From positions 1-23,800 of the forward strand of contig JBELLF010000012.1 in assembly GCA_042088875.1 (NCBI GenBank): a stretch of DNA of 23,800 nucleotides. Reading direction: 5' to 3'. A program made the position numbers and the translations under genes. Positions 15,461 to 23,137 of the stretch are shown piece after piece; the stretch's first letter is position 1; every line of letters begins with the position of its first letter. The notes beneath the pieces were generated by a model. The model was given only the letters and a program-made list of their open reading frames with translations. It was not told the DNA's origin and did not search any database. The DNA is from Marisimplicoccus framensis_A. Its GTDB lineage: Bacteria; Bacteroidota; Bacteroidia; Flavobacteriales; Flavobacteriaceae.

Positions 15461-16495
15461 CTATTCTCTGTAGTAAGAAAATGCCTTAATAAAAATATCA
15501 TTGCTTACCTTTTGATCAATTTGTGGTTCTCCATTTTTATCTAAAAGAACAAAATTTACAGAACCTTTATCATTTTTCTTGTCAAAAATCATAAGATCAT
15601 ATATATCTTCTAAGTCGCTGTCTGTTAGCCTAATTTTGCTAAAATAATTTAATGAGACTTCTTTTAGTCTTTCTACTTTTTCTAAAGGGAAATCGTTTAG
15701 TTGATATGATATATATAATTCAGTTATAAGACCCACTATTATTGCTTCACCATGTTTTAATTCATCCAAACTATTTGATAAATGTGAATAAGATTCCAGT
15801 GCATGTCCAATTGTATGCCCAAGATTAAGAACCTTTCTAATATTATATTCATGTTTATCAATTTTTACAATCTTATTCTTTATATCTGAATACTTATTAA
15901 TAATAAATTCAACATCAACATCATTAAAAAAATCAAGCTTAATTAATGAATCAAAGCTGAGATCAATTGAATCTGTTAAAAAACTATGTTTAAATATTTC
16001 AGCATATCCATTTAAATATTCTTCTTTAGAGAGAGTCTTGAGGTAATCAGAGTCTAATACTACATCCATTGGCATACTAAAAACTCCTATTTGATTTTTT
16101 AAATTCAAAAAATCAATTCCAGTTTTTCCTCCATGCGCTGCATCTACCATACCAAGAAGTGTTGTGGGAACATTTACAAATTCTATTCCTCTTAAATAAG
16201 TTGATGCAACAAACCCACCGATATCAGTTAACACACCACCACCTAAATTTACTATTAGTGATTTTCTATCTACTTTATGTGAATTTAATTCTTTCCATAT
16301 ATTAATACATGTATAAATATTTTTATTCTCTTCACCAGATTTAATAACTATTTTTTTGTAATTATTTATTTCTGATTTATTGATAAAAATCTCTAAACAA
16401 TACTTGTCTGTATTCTCGTCTAAAAGGACAATAACACTATTAAATTCGTTAGATTTAATCTTTTCTTTTAGTAATGAATATTGATCTTCTTTCAT
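15461..16495 (-). CDS. aroB: 3-dehydroquinate synthase AroB
   Basis: AroB converts DAHP to 3-dehydroquinate, the second step of the shikimate pathway, using NAD and a divalent metal. The sequence shows the NAD-binding GGGVLTDIGGFVAST block, PTTLLGMVDAAHGGKTGID, the metal and substrate motif NGYAEIFKHSFL, and LNLGHTIGHALES. The length from the ATG at 16493-16495 is 344 residues. The open frame extends nine codons further to a TTG (16522), but that TTG is the last three bases of an exact TAATTTTG promoter element, so it cannot be the start of a transcript made from that promoter. The 3' end touches the lrp stop with no spacer. Confidence 0.93.
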   Translation of the reverse strand: MKEDQYSLLKEKIKSNEFNSVIVLLDENTDKYCLEIFINKSEINNYKKIVIKSGEENKNIYTCINIWKELNSHKVDRKSLIVNLGGGVLTDIGGFVASTYLRGIEFVNVPTTLLGMVDAAHGGKTGIDFLNLKNQIGVFSMPMDVVLDSDYLKTLSKEEYLNGYAEIFKHSFLTDSIDLSFDSLIKLDFFNDVDVEFIINKYSDIKNKIVKIDKHEYNIRKVLNLGHTIGHALESYSHLSNSLDELKHGEAIIVGLITELYISYQLNDFPLEKVERLKEVSLNYFSKIRLTDSDLEDIYDLMIFDKKNDKGSVNFVLLDKNGEPQIDQKVSNDIFIKAFSYYRE

Positions 16496-16519
16496 TAATT
16501 TATTTTGATTAGATTTACC

Positions 16520-16553
16520 CAAAATTAGGTATTTATTTTATGCTTTTAGACAA
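16520..16553 (-). promoter_or_regulatory. aroB promoter, with its -33 element inside the proline dehydrogenase coding start
   Basis: On the minus strand TTG (16553 down to 16551) is followed after 23 bases by TAATTTTG (16527 down to 16520), an exact TAnnTTTG at an allowed spacing. The leader to the aroB ATG at 16495 would be about 20 bases. The -33 element lies within codons 4-5 of the divergent proline dehydrogenase gene. Confidence 0.6.
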
Positions 16554-17703
16554 TACTAAAAACGGTTTCATACTTAAATCAAATTTTGAGTTAAAAAAAG
16601 CATACTTTCTTTTTAAGATTATATCAAGTAAAACACTTACAAATTTTGGTAAAAACTTACTTAAACTAAGTTTAAAGTTAAGATTACCAGTTTTATTCAT
16701 TGTTAAAGCTACTGTTTTTCGTCAATTTTGTTCTGGAGAAAATCTTCAAGAATCATTTAAGACAGTCAAAAAGCTTAATGATAGAAAAGTTAAAAGTTAC
16801 CTTCACTATTCTGTAGAGGGTCAAGAAAATGAAAAAACTTATGATAATTCTTTAAAAGAAGTCATCAAGTCAATTGAATTTGCTGCTTCAAAAGATATAT
16901 TAGATTTTACCGTTTTTAAACCAACTGCTATTGCTAGCTCTGATATACTTAATAAAGTTAATGAAGAAAAAGAGTTGTCTGACTTTGAGAAGGGCCTATA
17001 CGAAAGGATACTTGATAGATTTGATACTATATGTAAAACAGCATTCAAAAATCAAATTAAAGTTTTGGTAGATGCTGAAGAATCATGGTTTCAGGGTGCA
17101 ATTGATGCTATAGTTTTAAAAATGATGATTAAGTACAATACTCATAGCACAATTGTTTATAACACTTGTCAAATGTATAGACATGACAGGTTGAAATATT
17201 TAAATGAATTAAAAAAGTTATCTATTGAACACGGCTTTAATGTAGGAATTAAACTTGTAAGGGGAGCATATATTGAGAAAGAAAATAAAAGAGCTATAAA
17301 AGGTAACTTTAAATCTCCTATCTGTGAATCTAAAAGTGCTACTGATGTTAATTTTAATGAGGGAACAAGGTTTATATTATCAAATCTTGATAATTTTTCT
17401 CTTTTTTGCGGCTCCCACAATGAGAAAAGCATATATGAGATTCTAGATATAATGAAAAATGATGGAATACAAAAGAATGATTCAAAAATATGGTTTGGTC
17501 AACTTTATGGAATGAGTGATAACATATCATTTAATCTTGCACAAGAGGGTTATAATGTGATTAAATACCTTCCATTTGGACCTATAAAAGATGTAATTCC
17601 TTATTTAATTAGAAGGGCAGAAGAAAACACATCAGTAAAAGGTCAAACATCAAGGGAACTTGAGCTTATAAAGAAGGAACTAAAAAGAAGAAGATTTAAT
17701 TAA
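16540..17703 (+). CDS. Proline dehydrogenase (monofunctional PutA-type)
   Basis: This FAD enzyme oxidises proline to pyrroline-5-carboxylate and feeds electrons to the respiratory chain. It has 387 residues, with family motifs FTVFKPTAIAS, VLVDAEESWFQ, IVYNTCQMYRHDRL, GIKLVRGAYIEKE and the C-terminal substrate motif YLIRRAEENTSVKGQ. It has no P5C dehydrogenase domain, and no separate gene for it is in the window. The ATG at 16540 is preceded by a TTTG (16504-16507) and, 22 bases later, a weak TATTTATT (16530-16537), which would leave almost no leader. It is divergent from aroB with a 44-bp gap and overlaps the convergent small gene by 8 bp at its 3' end. Confidence 0.92.
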   Translation: MLLDNTKNGFILKSNFELKKAYFLFKIISSKTLTNFGKNLLKLSLKLRLPVLFIVKATVFRQFCSGENLQESFKTVKKLNDRKVKSYLHYSVEGQENEKTYDNSLKEVIKSIEFAASKDILDFTVFKPTAIASSDILNKVNEEKELSDFEKGLYERILDRFDTICKTAFKNQIKVLVDAEESWFQGAIDAIVLKMMIKYNTHSTIVYNTCQMYRHDRLKYLNELKKLSIEHGFNVGIKLVRGAYIEKENKRAIKGNFKSPICESKSATDVNFNEGTRFILSNLDNFSLFCGSHNEKSIYEILDIMKNDGIQKNDSKIWFGQLYGMSDNISFNLAQEGYNVIKYLPFGPIKDVIPYLIRRAEENTSVKGQTSRELELIKKELKRRRFN

Positions 17704-18031
17704 TATTTATATTAGCTTCATTCTCACAATTAATAATATTAATATTAAAATCACCTGATTTAATAAAATAAATTCCACATGGTTTATGGTTTGGCTCACT
17801 TTTATTAAATATTACCCTTCCATTATTAATAATATCAATTAGATCTTCTTGATTGAAATATACATTACTGTCTGAATCTATAATTAATTTTTTTGATGTT
17901 ATATTATCAATCACACGAGCATTAGGAGTATAATTACATGATGCTCTTTTGCCATTTAGAATAAAAAAAAGAAAAATAATTCCAATAATAAATCCTGTAG
18001 AGTAATAGTATAATCTGTTTAAAAAATTCAT
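17696..18031 (-). CDS. Small membrane-anchored protein (DUF4258-like)
   Basis: This is a 111-residue protein of unknown function. An N-terminal hydrophobic helix (about residues 10-26, GFIIGIIFLFFIL) follows a short basic start and probably anchors it in the inner membrane. The remaining soluble part includes the block CNYTPNARVID (32-42) and three cysteines (32, 86 and 102), and ends in an asparagine/isoleucine-rich low-complexity tail. I remember similar proteins next to proline dehydrogenase in flavobacteria, some labelled DUF4258, but that assignment is from memory. Its ATG overlaps the tsaE stop (ATGA), so translation is coupled to tsaE. The 3' end overlaps proline dehydrogenase by 8 bp. 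Confidence 0.65.
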   Translation of the reverse strand: MNFLNRLYYYSTGFIIGIIFLFFILNGKRASCNYTPNARVIDNITSKKLIIDSDSNVYFNQEDLIDIINNGRVIFNKSEPNHKPCGIYFIKSGDFNINIINCENEANININ

Positions 18032-18435
18032 TTTATTTTTTCTAGTATTCTAAAATTATTATTTATACTAAGATTGAATTTATTATAATCTTCTCCAATC
18101 ATATTCTCAACTATTTCTCCCCATTCTATAAAACATAAATTTCCTGACTCAAGGTATTCAAAGAATCCAATTCCCTCCAGTTCCTCTATTTGATTAATTC
18201 TATACAAATCCATGTGATATATAATATCTTCACCTTTAGTTTTATATTCATTAATTAATGAGAATGTTGGACTAGATATATTATCAACAACATTAAGGCC
18301 TTCTAAAATCTCCTTAATTAATGTAGTTTTACCAGCACCCATTTCACCATTAATTAAAATAATTTTGTGATTCAAGTTTTGAGTTACTCTTAATGATATT
18401 TCTTTAAGCTGATTTAAATGGTATTTGATTTTCAT
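18028..18435 (-). CDS. tsaE: tRNA threonylcarbamoyladenosine biosynthesis ATPase TsaE
   Basis: TsaE is the P-loop ATPase that resets the TsaB-TsaD complex during synthesis of t6A37 in ANN-decoding tRNAs. The Walker A motif GEMGAGKT is at residues 30-37. Family motifs SSPTFSLINEY, HMDLYR and FIEWGE follow. The length of 135 residues is normal. The ATG at 18433-18435 is preceded by an exact TAAATTTG promoter element, leaving a leader of a few bases. It shares ATGA with the small membrane protein gene downstream and diverges from lpxD across 50 bp. Confidence 0.93.
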   Translation of the reverse strand: MKIKYHLNQLKEISLRVTQNLNHKIILINGEMGAGKTTLIKEILEGLNVVDNISSPTFSLINEYKTKGEDIIYHMDLYRINQIEELEGIGFFEYLESGNLCFIEWGEIVENMIGEDYNKFNLSINNNFRILEKIK

Positions 18436-18445
18436 AAAAGCTTAA

Positions 18446-18453
18446 CAAATTTA
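18446..18453 (-). promoter_or_regulatory. -7 promoter element for tsaE
   Basis: On the minus strand TAAATTTG is an exact TAnnTTTG match ending 10 bases before the tsaE ATG. No clear TTG stands at the -33 position, which falls on the lpxD -7 element. The element sits where the lpxD promoter would have its own -33 contacts. Confidence 0.45.
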
Positions 18454-18472
18454 AGCATTTCACATAATTTTT

Positions 18473-18480
18473 TAATTTTG
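18473..18480 (+). promoter_or_regulatory. -7 promoter element for the lpxD cluster
   Basis: TAATTTTG is an exact TAnnTTTG match and ends 5 bases before the lpxD ATG at 18486. Transcription would begin at or next to the start codon, predicting a leaderless or nearly leaderless mRNA. No clear TTG is found 17-23 bases upstream. Confidence 0.5.
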
Positions 18481-18485
18481 CAGTT

Positions 18486-19493
18486 ATGAATTTTACAGCT
18501 GGTCAAATTGCTGATCAATTAAATGGTACTATTGTTGGTGATAGAGATATTTTTATAAACACTTTGTCTAAGATAGAAGAGGGTGAAAATGGATCTCTTA
18601 CATTCTTAGCAAACCCAAAGTATACTGATTATATTTATACTACAAATGCGTCTGCTACAATTGTATCAAATGATTTTGAACCTACAAAAAAAATAACCAC
18701 AACACTTATAAAAGTAAAAGATCCATATTCATCATTTACTACAGTTTTAGAATTATTCAATGATAACAATTCTATGAAAGCAGGAATAAGTGATAAGTCA
18801 GAAATTGATAAGTCATCTATTATTTCAAAAAGTTCATATGTCGGTTCTTTTACTACAATCGGAAAAAATTCTATAATTGGTGATAATTGTGTTATTGATA
18901 ATCAAGTATATATAGGTGAAAATGTAAAAATTGGAAATGATTGTAAGATTTACCCTGGAACAAAAATTATGAATGATACAATTATTGGAGATAAATGCAT
19001 CATACATTCAAGTTGTTCAATTGGATCTGATGGTTTTGGATTTTCTCCAAATGAAGATGGAACATATAAAAAAATACCTCAAACTGGTAATGTAGTTATT
19101 GGTAATAACGTTGAAATTGGATCTAATTCAACAATTGATAGAGCTACTATTGGGTCAACAATTATTAATGATGGTGTAAAACTTGATAATCAGATTCAAA
19201 TTGCACATAACGTTGAAATTGGAGAAAACACAGCTATAGCAGCTCAATCAGGTGTTGCTGGCTCTACAAAGATTGGTAAAAACTGTATGATTGGTGGTCA
19301 AGTAGGAATAATTGGTCATTTAAAAATTGGTGATAATGTTAAGATACAAGCTCAAGCTGGTGTAACATCTAATGTTGATTCTAACGCAAGAATAACTGGT
19401 ACTCCTGCAATTTCATATATGAATTATAACAAATCTTATATACATTTTAAGAATTTACCAGAAATTGTGAAAAAAATAGATAAGAAAGATTAA
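18486..19493 (+). CDS. lpxD: UDP-3-O-acylglucosamine N-acyltransferase LpxD
   Basis: LpxD transfers a second hydroxyacyl chain from ACP to the 2-amino group of UDP-3-O-acyl-glucosamine in lipid A synthesis. The N-terminal uridine-binding domain (about residues 1-100, with LTFLANPKY) is followed by a left-handed beta-helix of hexapeptide repeats (IGDNCVI, IGENVKI, IGNDCKI and so on). The catalytic histidine is H241 in QIAHNVEIGENTAIAAQSGVAG. The length of 335 residues is normal. Its stop codon overlaps the lpxC-fabZ start (TAATG), so it is the first gene of a tightly coupled cluster. Confidence 0.96.
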   Translation: MNFTAGQIADQLNGTIVGDRDIFINTLSKIEEGENGSLTFLANPKYTDYIYTTNASATIVSNDFEPTKKITTTLIKVKDPYSSFTTVLELFNDNNSMKAGISDKSEIDKSSIISKSSYVGSFTTIGKNSIIGDNCVIDNQVYIGENVKIGNDCKIYPGTKIMNDTIIGDKCIIHSSCSIGSDGFGFSPNEDGTYKKIPQTGNVVIGNNVEIGSNSTIDRATIGSTIINDGVKLDNQIQIAHNVEIGENTAIAAQSGVAGSTKIGKNCMIGGQVGIIGHLKIGDNVKIQAQAGVTSNVDSNARITGTPAISYMNYNKSYIHFKNLPEIVKKIDKKD

Positions 19494-20893
19494 TGATTAG
19501 AAGAACTGTACCTCAAAAAACTATTTCAAAAGAAACTAAGCTCAGTGGAGTTGGTCTACATACTGGTGAATATATAAACATAACGTTTAAACCTGCTCCA
19601 GCTGACACAGGCTTAATATTTGTTAGAGAAGATATTGATGGTGATAACCAAATTAACGCTCATATCAAATATATATCCAATACTGATAGAGGTACAAACC
19701 TAGATAATGGATCATTTAGAATTCACACATCCGAGCATGTATTAGCTGCAATTACAGGTTTGGAAATAGATAACTGTTTTATATGTCTAGACGGTCCTGA
19801 GGTTCCAATAATGGATGGATCTTCAAAATTCTTTATTAATGCTCTAGAAGAGGCTAAGATTGTTGAACAAAATGTTTTAAGAGAGGAGTTCTTTCCATCT
19901 GAAATAATTTCATATGAATGTGAAGATACCGGTAGTAAAATTTCAATTATACCAGATGATAATTATAAAATAAACACAATTGTTGATTATAAAACAAAAG
20001 TTTTAGGTGAACAAGAAGCCTCAATAAATCATATAAGTGAGTTTAAAAAGGAGATTGCTTCAGCAAGAACTTTTAGCTTTCTTCATGAACTGGAAACATT
20101 ACTTGAGAATGGATTAATTAAAGGTGGTGATTTAAATAATGCTATAGTATATGTTGACAAACCACTAGCAGAGAGTAACATGGATATATTAAAGAAAGCC
20201 TTCAATAAAGATTCTATATCTGTCTCACCTAATGGTATTTTAAATAATTTAGATCTGCATTATACTAATGAAGCGGCAAGACATAAATTATTAGATGTAA
20301 TTGGAGACCTTGCTTTAATTGGAATGAAAATTCGTGGGAAAGTTATTGCAGAAAAACCAGGTCATTCAATAAATGCTAAATTTGCAGAAAAAATCGCAGA
20401 AGTCATTAAATCAGAAAAAAAGAATACATTACCAAAAATTGATTTTGAAAAAAAACCATTAATGGACTCTAATCAGATCATGATGGTAATTCCTCATCGC
20501 CCTCCTTTCTTATTAATTGATGAGGTTCTCGAATTATCTGACTCTCATGTTATCGGATTAAGAAGAGTTGAGAAAAGTGAGTCATGGGTTCAAGGACATT
20601 TTCCAGGTTCACCTGTAATGCCTGGAGTACTTCAAGTTGAATTTATGGCCCAGGCTGGTGGAGTATTAGTACTTAACACAGTACCAGATCCTGAAAATTA
20701 TTTAACATTTTTTATGAAGATGGATAAATGTAAGTTTAAAAATCCTGTTGTTCCTGGAGATACTCTTATATGTAAATTAGAGCTTATATCTCCAATAAGA
20801 AGAGGAATTATCCATATGTATGGACAGTCATTTGTTAAAGATGAAGTAAAAAGTGAAGGAGAGTTTATGGCTAAAATTATCAAAAAAACATAA
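19493..20893 (+). CDS. lpxC/fabZ: Bifunctional LpxC / FabZ fusion
   Basis: One polypeptide of 466 residues carries two enzymes. Residues 1 to about 310 are LpxC, the zinc deacetylase that commits UDP-3-O-acyl-GlcNAc to lipid A: TSEHVLAAITGLEIDN carries the first zinc histidine, HYTNEAARHKLLDVIGDLALIG the second and the zinc aspartate, and KPGHSINAKF the active-site histidine. From about 325 it is FabZ, the 3-hydroxyacyl-ACP dehydratase: IPHRPPFLLIDEV with the catalytic histidine and GSPVMPGVLQVEFMAQAGG with the catalytic glutamate. LpxC and FabZ compete for the hydroxyacyl-ACP pool between lipid A and phospholipid. The fusion is known in Bacteroidota. It starts within the lpxD stop and is followed by lpxA after 2 bp. 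Confidence 0.97.
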   Translation: MIRRTVPQKTISKETKLSGVGLHTGEYINITFKPAPADTGLIFVREDIDGDNQINAHIKYISNTDRGTNLDNGSFRIHTSEHVLAAITGLEIDNCFICLDGPEVPIMDGSSKFFINALEEAKIVEQNVLREEFFPSEIISYECEDTGSKISIIPDDNYKINTIVDYKTKVLGEQEASINHISEFKKEIASARTFSFLHELETLLENGLIKGGDLNNAIVYVDKPLAESNMDILKKAFNKDSISVSPNGILNNLDLHYTNEAARHKLLDVIGDLALIGMKIRGKVIAEKPGHSINAKFAEKIAEVIKSEKKNTLPKIDFEKKPLMDSNQIMMVIPHRPPFLLIDEVLELSDSHVIGLRRVEKSESWVQGHFPGSPVMPGVLQVEFMAQAGGVLVLNTVPDPENYLTFFMKMDKCKFKNPVVPGDTLICKLELISPIRRGIIHMYGQSFVKDEVKSEGEFMAKIIKKT

Positions 20894-20895
20894 TT

Positions 20896-21681
20896 ATGAA
20901 TCAACCTTTAGCTTATGTACACCCTGGAGCAAAAATTGCAAAAAATGTTGTTGTTGAACCATTTGCAACAATTAGTAGTAATGTTGAAATTGGAGAAGGA
21001 ACTTGGGTGGGTTCAAATGTAACTATAATGGAAGGGGCAAGAATAGGAAAAAATTGTAATATTTATCCAGGTGCAGTTATTTCTGGTTTGCCACAAGATT
21101 TAAAATTTGAAGGGGAAGAGTCACTATGTGAAATTGGAGATAACACAACTATAAGAGAGTGTGTTACAATCAACAGAGGTACAAAAGACAAAGGAACAAC
21201 GAAGATAGGATCTAATTGTTTAATTATGGCCTATTCGCATGTTGCTCATGATTGCTTTGTTGGTGATCATTGTATATTCTCCAATACTTCAACTTTAGCT
21301 GGACACATAACTGTTGGTGATTATGTTATTCTTTCAGGATTTGTTGCAGTTCACCAATTTTGTAGAATTGGATCGCATGCCTTTGTAGCAGGTGGATCTT
21401 TGGTTAGAAAAGATGTACCTCCTTTTGTAAAGGCAGCTAGAGAGCCTTTATCATATGTAGGAATAAACTCTGTAGGTCTAAGAAGAAGAGGGTTTACAAG
21501 TGCTAAAGTTCAAGAAATTCAAAATATTTATAGAATTCTTTATCAAAAGAAATACAATAATACTCAAGCTATGGAAATTATTCAAGCTGAGTTAAATGCA
21601 ACACCGGAAAGAGATGAAATAATTCAATTTATAGAAAACTCTCAACGTGGAATTATGAAAGGTTACTTTCAAAAAAACTAG
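20896..21681 (+). CDS. lpxA: UDP-N-acetylglucosamine acyltransferase LpxA
   Basis: LpxA attaches 3-hydroxyacyl from ACP to UDP-GlcNAc, the first lipid A step. It has 261 residues, with a hexapeptide-repeat beta-helix from the N-terminus and the catalytic block MAYSHVAHDCFVGDHC, where H118 corresponds to the E. coli catalytic H125. Further family motifs are RECVTINRGT and VAVHQFCRIGSHAFVAGGS. The C-terminal helical region starts at about residue 190 (GLRRRGFTSAKVQEI). It lies 2 bp after lpxC-fabZ and 3 bp before efp, so it is clearly in the same operon. lpxA being downstream of lpxD and lpxC-fabZ is the usual Bacteroidota order. Confidence 0.97.
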   Translation: MNQPLAYVHPGAKIAKNVVVEPFATISSNVEIGEGTWVGSNVTIMEGARIGKNCNIYPGAVISGLPQDLKFEGEESLCEIGDNTTIRECVTINRGTKDKGTTKIGSNCLIMAYSHVAHDCFVGDHCIFSNTSTLAGHITVGDYVILSGFVAVHQFCRIGSHAFVAGGSLVRKDVPPFVKAAREPLSYVGINSVGLRRRGFTSAKVQEIQNIYRILYQKKYNNTQAMEIIQAELNATPERDEIIQFIENSQRGIMKGYFQKN

Positions 21682-21684
21682 AGT

Positions 21685-22248
21685 ATGGCAAGTACCAGTG
21701 ATATTAGAAAAGGTCTTTGTATAAAATACAACCATGATATTTATAAAGTAATTGAATTCCTTCATGTAAAACCTGGAAAGGGTCCTGCATTTGTTAGGAC
21801 AAAACTTAAAAGTGTTACAAATGGAAAAGTTATTGACAATACATTTCCTTCAGGACATAAAATAGATGAAGTCAGAGTAGTGACAAATCAATATCAGTTT
21901 CTATATAATGATTCAGATTATTATTATTTCATGAATAATGATGATTATAATCAAATCACCATTGAAAAAACAAAAATTGATTATCCAGATTTACTTAAAG
22001 AAGGTGAAAACGTTACAATTATTATTAATACTGAGGATAATAATCCATTATCAGTTGATATGCCTTTAAATGTTACACTGGAAGTAACTCATACTGAGCC
22101 AGGAATTAAAGGAAATACTGCAACAAATGCTACTAAACCAGCTACATTAGAAACAGGTGTAACTGTAAATGTTCCATTGTTTATAAATGAAGGTGATTTA
22201 GTTAAAATAGATACTGAAAAGGGTCAGTATATCGAAAGAATAAAATAA
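21685..22248 (+). CDS. efp: Translation elongation factor P
   Basis: EF-P relieves ribosome stalling at proline-rich stretches. The 187-residue protein shows the KOW-like domain I with the tip loop HVKPGKGPAF, where K32 is the candidate modification site. The OB domains II and III follow, with the family block DMPLNVTLEVTHTEPGIKGNTA and the C-terminal NVPLFINEGDLVKIDTEKG. No modification genes (epmA/epmB, earP or ymfI type) are in the window. It lies 3 bp after lpxA and 16 bp before sucD. Its place inside the lipid A cluster is typical for Bacteroidota as I remember it. Confidence 0.97.
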   Translation: MASTSDIRKGLCIKYNHDIYKVIEFLHVKPGKGPAFVRTKLKSVTNGKVIDNTFPSGHKIDEVRVVTNQYQFLYNDSDYYYFMNNDDYNQITIEKTKIDYPDLLKEGENVTIIINTEDNNPLSVDMPLNVTLEVTHTEPGIKGNTATNATKPATLETGVTVNVPLFINEGDLVKIDTEKGQYIERIK

Positions 22249-22264
22249 ATTTGTTAAAAAATAG

Positions 22265-23137
22265 ATGAGCATAATAGTCAACAAGGAATCTAAAGTTTTA
22301 GTTCAAGGATTTACTGGTAGTGAAGGTACTTTTCACTCTGAACAAATGATTGAATATGGGACAAATGTTGTTTGTGGTGTTACTCCAGGTAAAGGAGGCT
22401 CAAAACATTTAAATAAACCAGTGTATAATAGTGTAAAAGACGCAGTTGTAAATGAAGATATTAATACATCTATAATTTTTGTACCTCCTGCATTTGCTGC
22501 TGATGCTATAATGGAAGCAGCTGAGGCTGGAATCAAAACTATTGTAACAATAACCGAAGGAATTCCTGTTTCAGATATGACTAAAGTTGTATCTTATATA
22601 AAGGGAAAGAATGTAAGACTTATTGGTCCTAACTGCCCTGGAATAATAACACCTGAAGAAGCAAAAATTGGGATTATGCCAGGTTTTGTTTTCCAAAAGG
22701 GAAATGTTGGTATTGTCTCAAAGTCAGGTACATTAACCTATGAGGCAGCGGATCAAGTTGTAAAAGCTGGTTATGGAATTTCAACTGCTATTGGAGTAGG
22801 GGGAGATCCTATTATTGGGACCACTCTGCTAGATTCAGTTCAGCTTTTTATGAATGATGAAAGTACAGATCTTATTGTGTTAATTGGTGAAATCGGAGGT
22901 CAATTAGAAATTGATGCTGCTAAATGGGTAGCAGAAAATGGAAACAAAAAACCAGTTGTTGGATTTATTGCTGGTGAAACTGCTCCAAAAGGAAGGAAAA
23001 TGGGTCATGCAGGAGCTATAATTGGTGGAAAAGATGACACAGCAACAGCTAAAAAAAGAATAATGAGAGAATCTGGTATATCTGTTGTAGATTCACCAGC
23101 TGATATTGGAAAAACTGTAAAACAAATTTTAAACTAA
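22265..23137 (+). CDS. sucD: Succinate-CoA ligase subunit alpha SucD
   Basis: SucD is the CoA-binding and phosphohistidine-carrying subunit of succinyl-CoA synthetase in the TCA cycle. The CoA-binding fold is at the N-terminus (VLVQGFTGSEGTFHSEQ, then GVTPGKGG). GPNCPGIITP and SKSGTLTYEA are typical. The phosphorylated histidine is H248 in KMGHAGAIIGG. The length of 290 residues is normal. The beta subunit gene sucC is not adjacent, as is usual in Bacteroidota. The stop codon overlaps the fabG start (TAATG), so TCA and fatty-acid enzymes are translationally coupled here. Confidence 0.97.
   Translation: MSIIVNKESKVLVQGFTGSEGTFHSEQMIEYGTNVVCGVTPGKGGSKHLNKPVYNSVKDAVVNEDINTSIIFVPPAFAADAIMEAAEAGIKTIVTITEGIPVSDMTKVVSYIKGKNVRLIGPNCPGIITPEEAKIGIMPGFVFQKGNVGIVSKSGTLTYEAADQVVKAGYGISTAIGVGGDPIIGTTLLDSVQLFMNDESTDLIVLIGEIGGQLEIDAAKWVAENGNKKPVVGFIAGETAPKGRKMGHAGAIIGGKDDTATAKKRIMRESGISVVDSPADIGKTVKQILN

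Noticed and set aside
16496..16522. Longer aroB start at TTG 16522
   Set aside because: The TTG is part of an exact TAATTTTG promoter element on the same strand, and the ATG at 16495 gives a sensible N-terminus.
19493..20893. LpxC-FabZ fusion as a novel gene fusion
   Set aside because: The fusion is well known in Bacteroidota, so it is a lineage marker and not a new finding.
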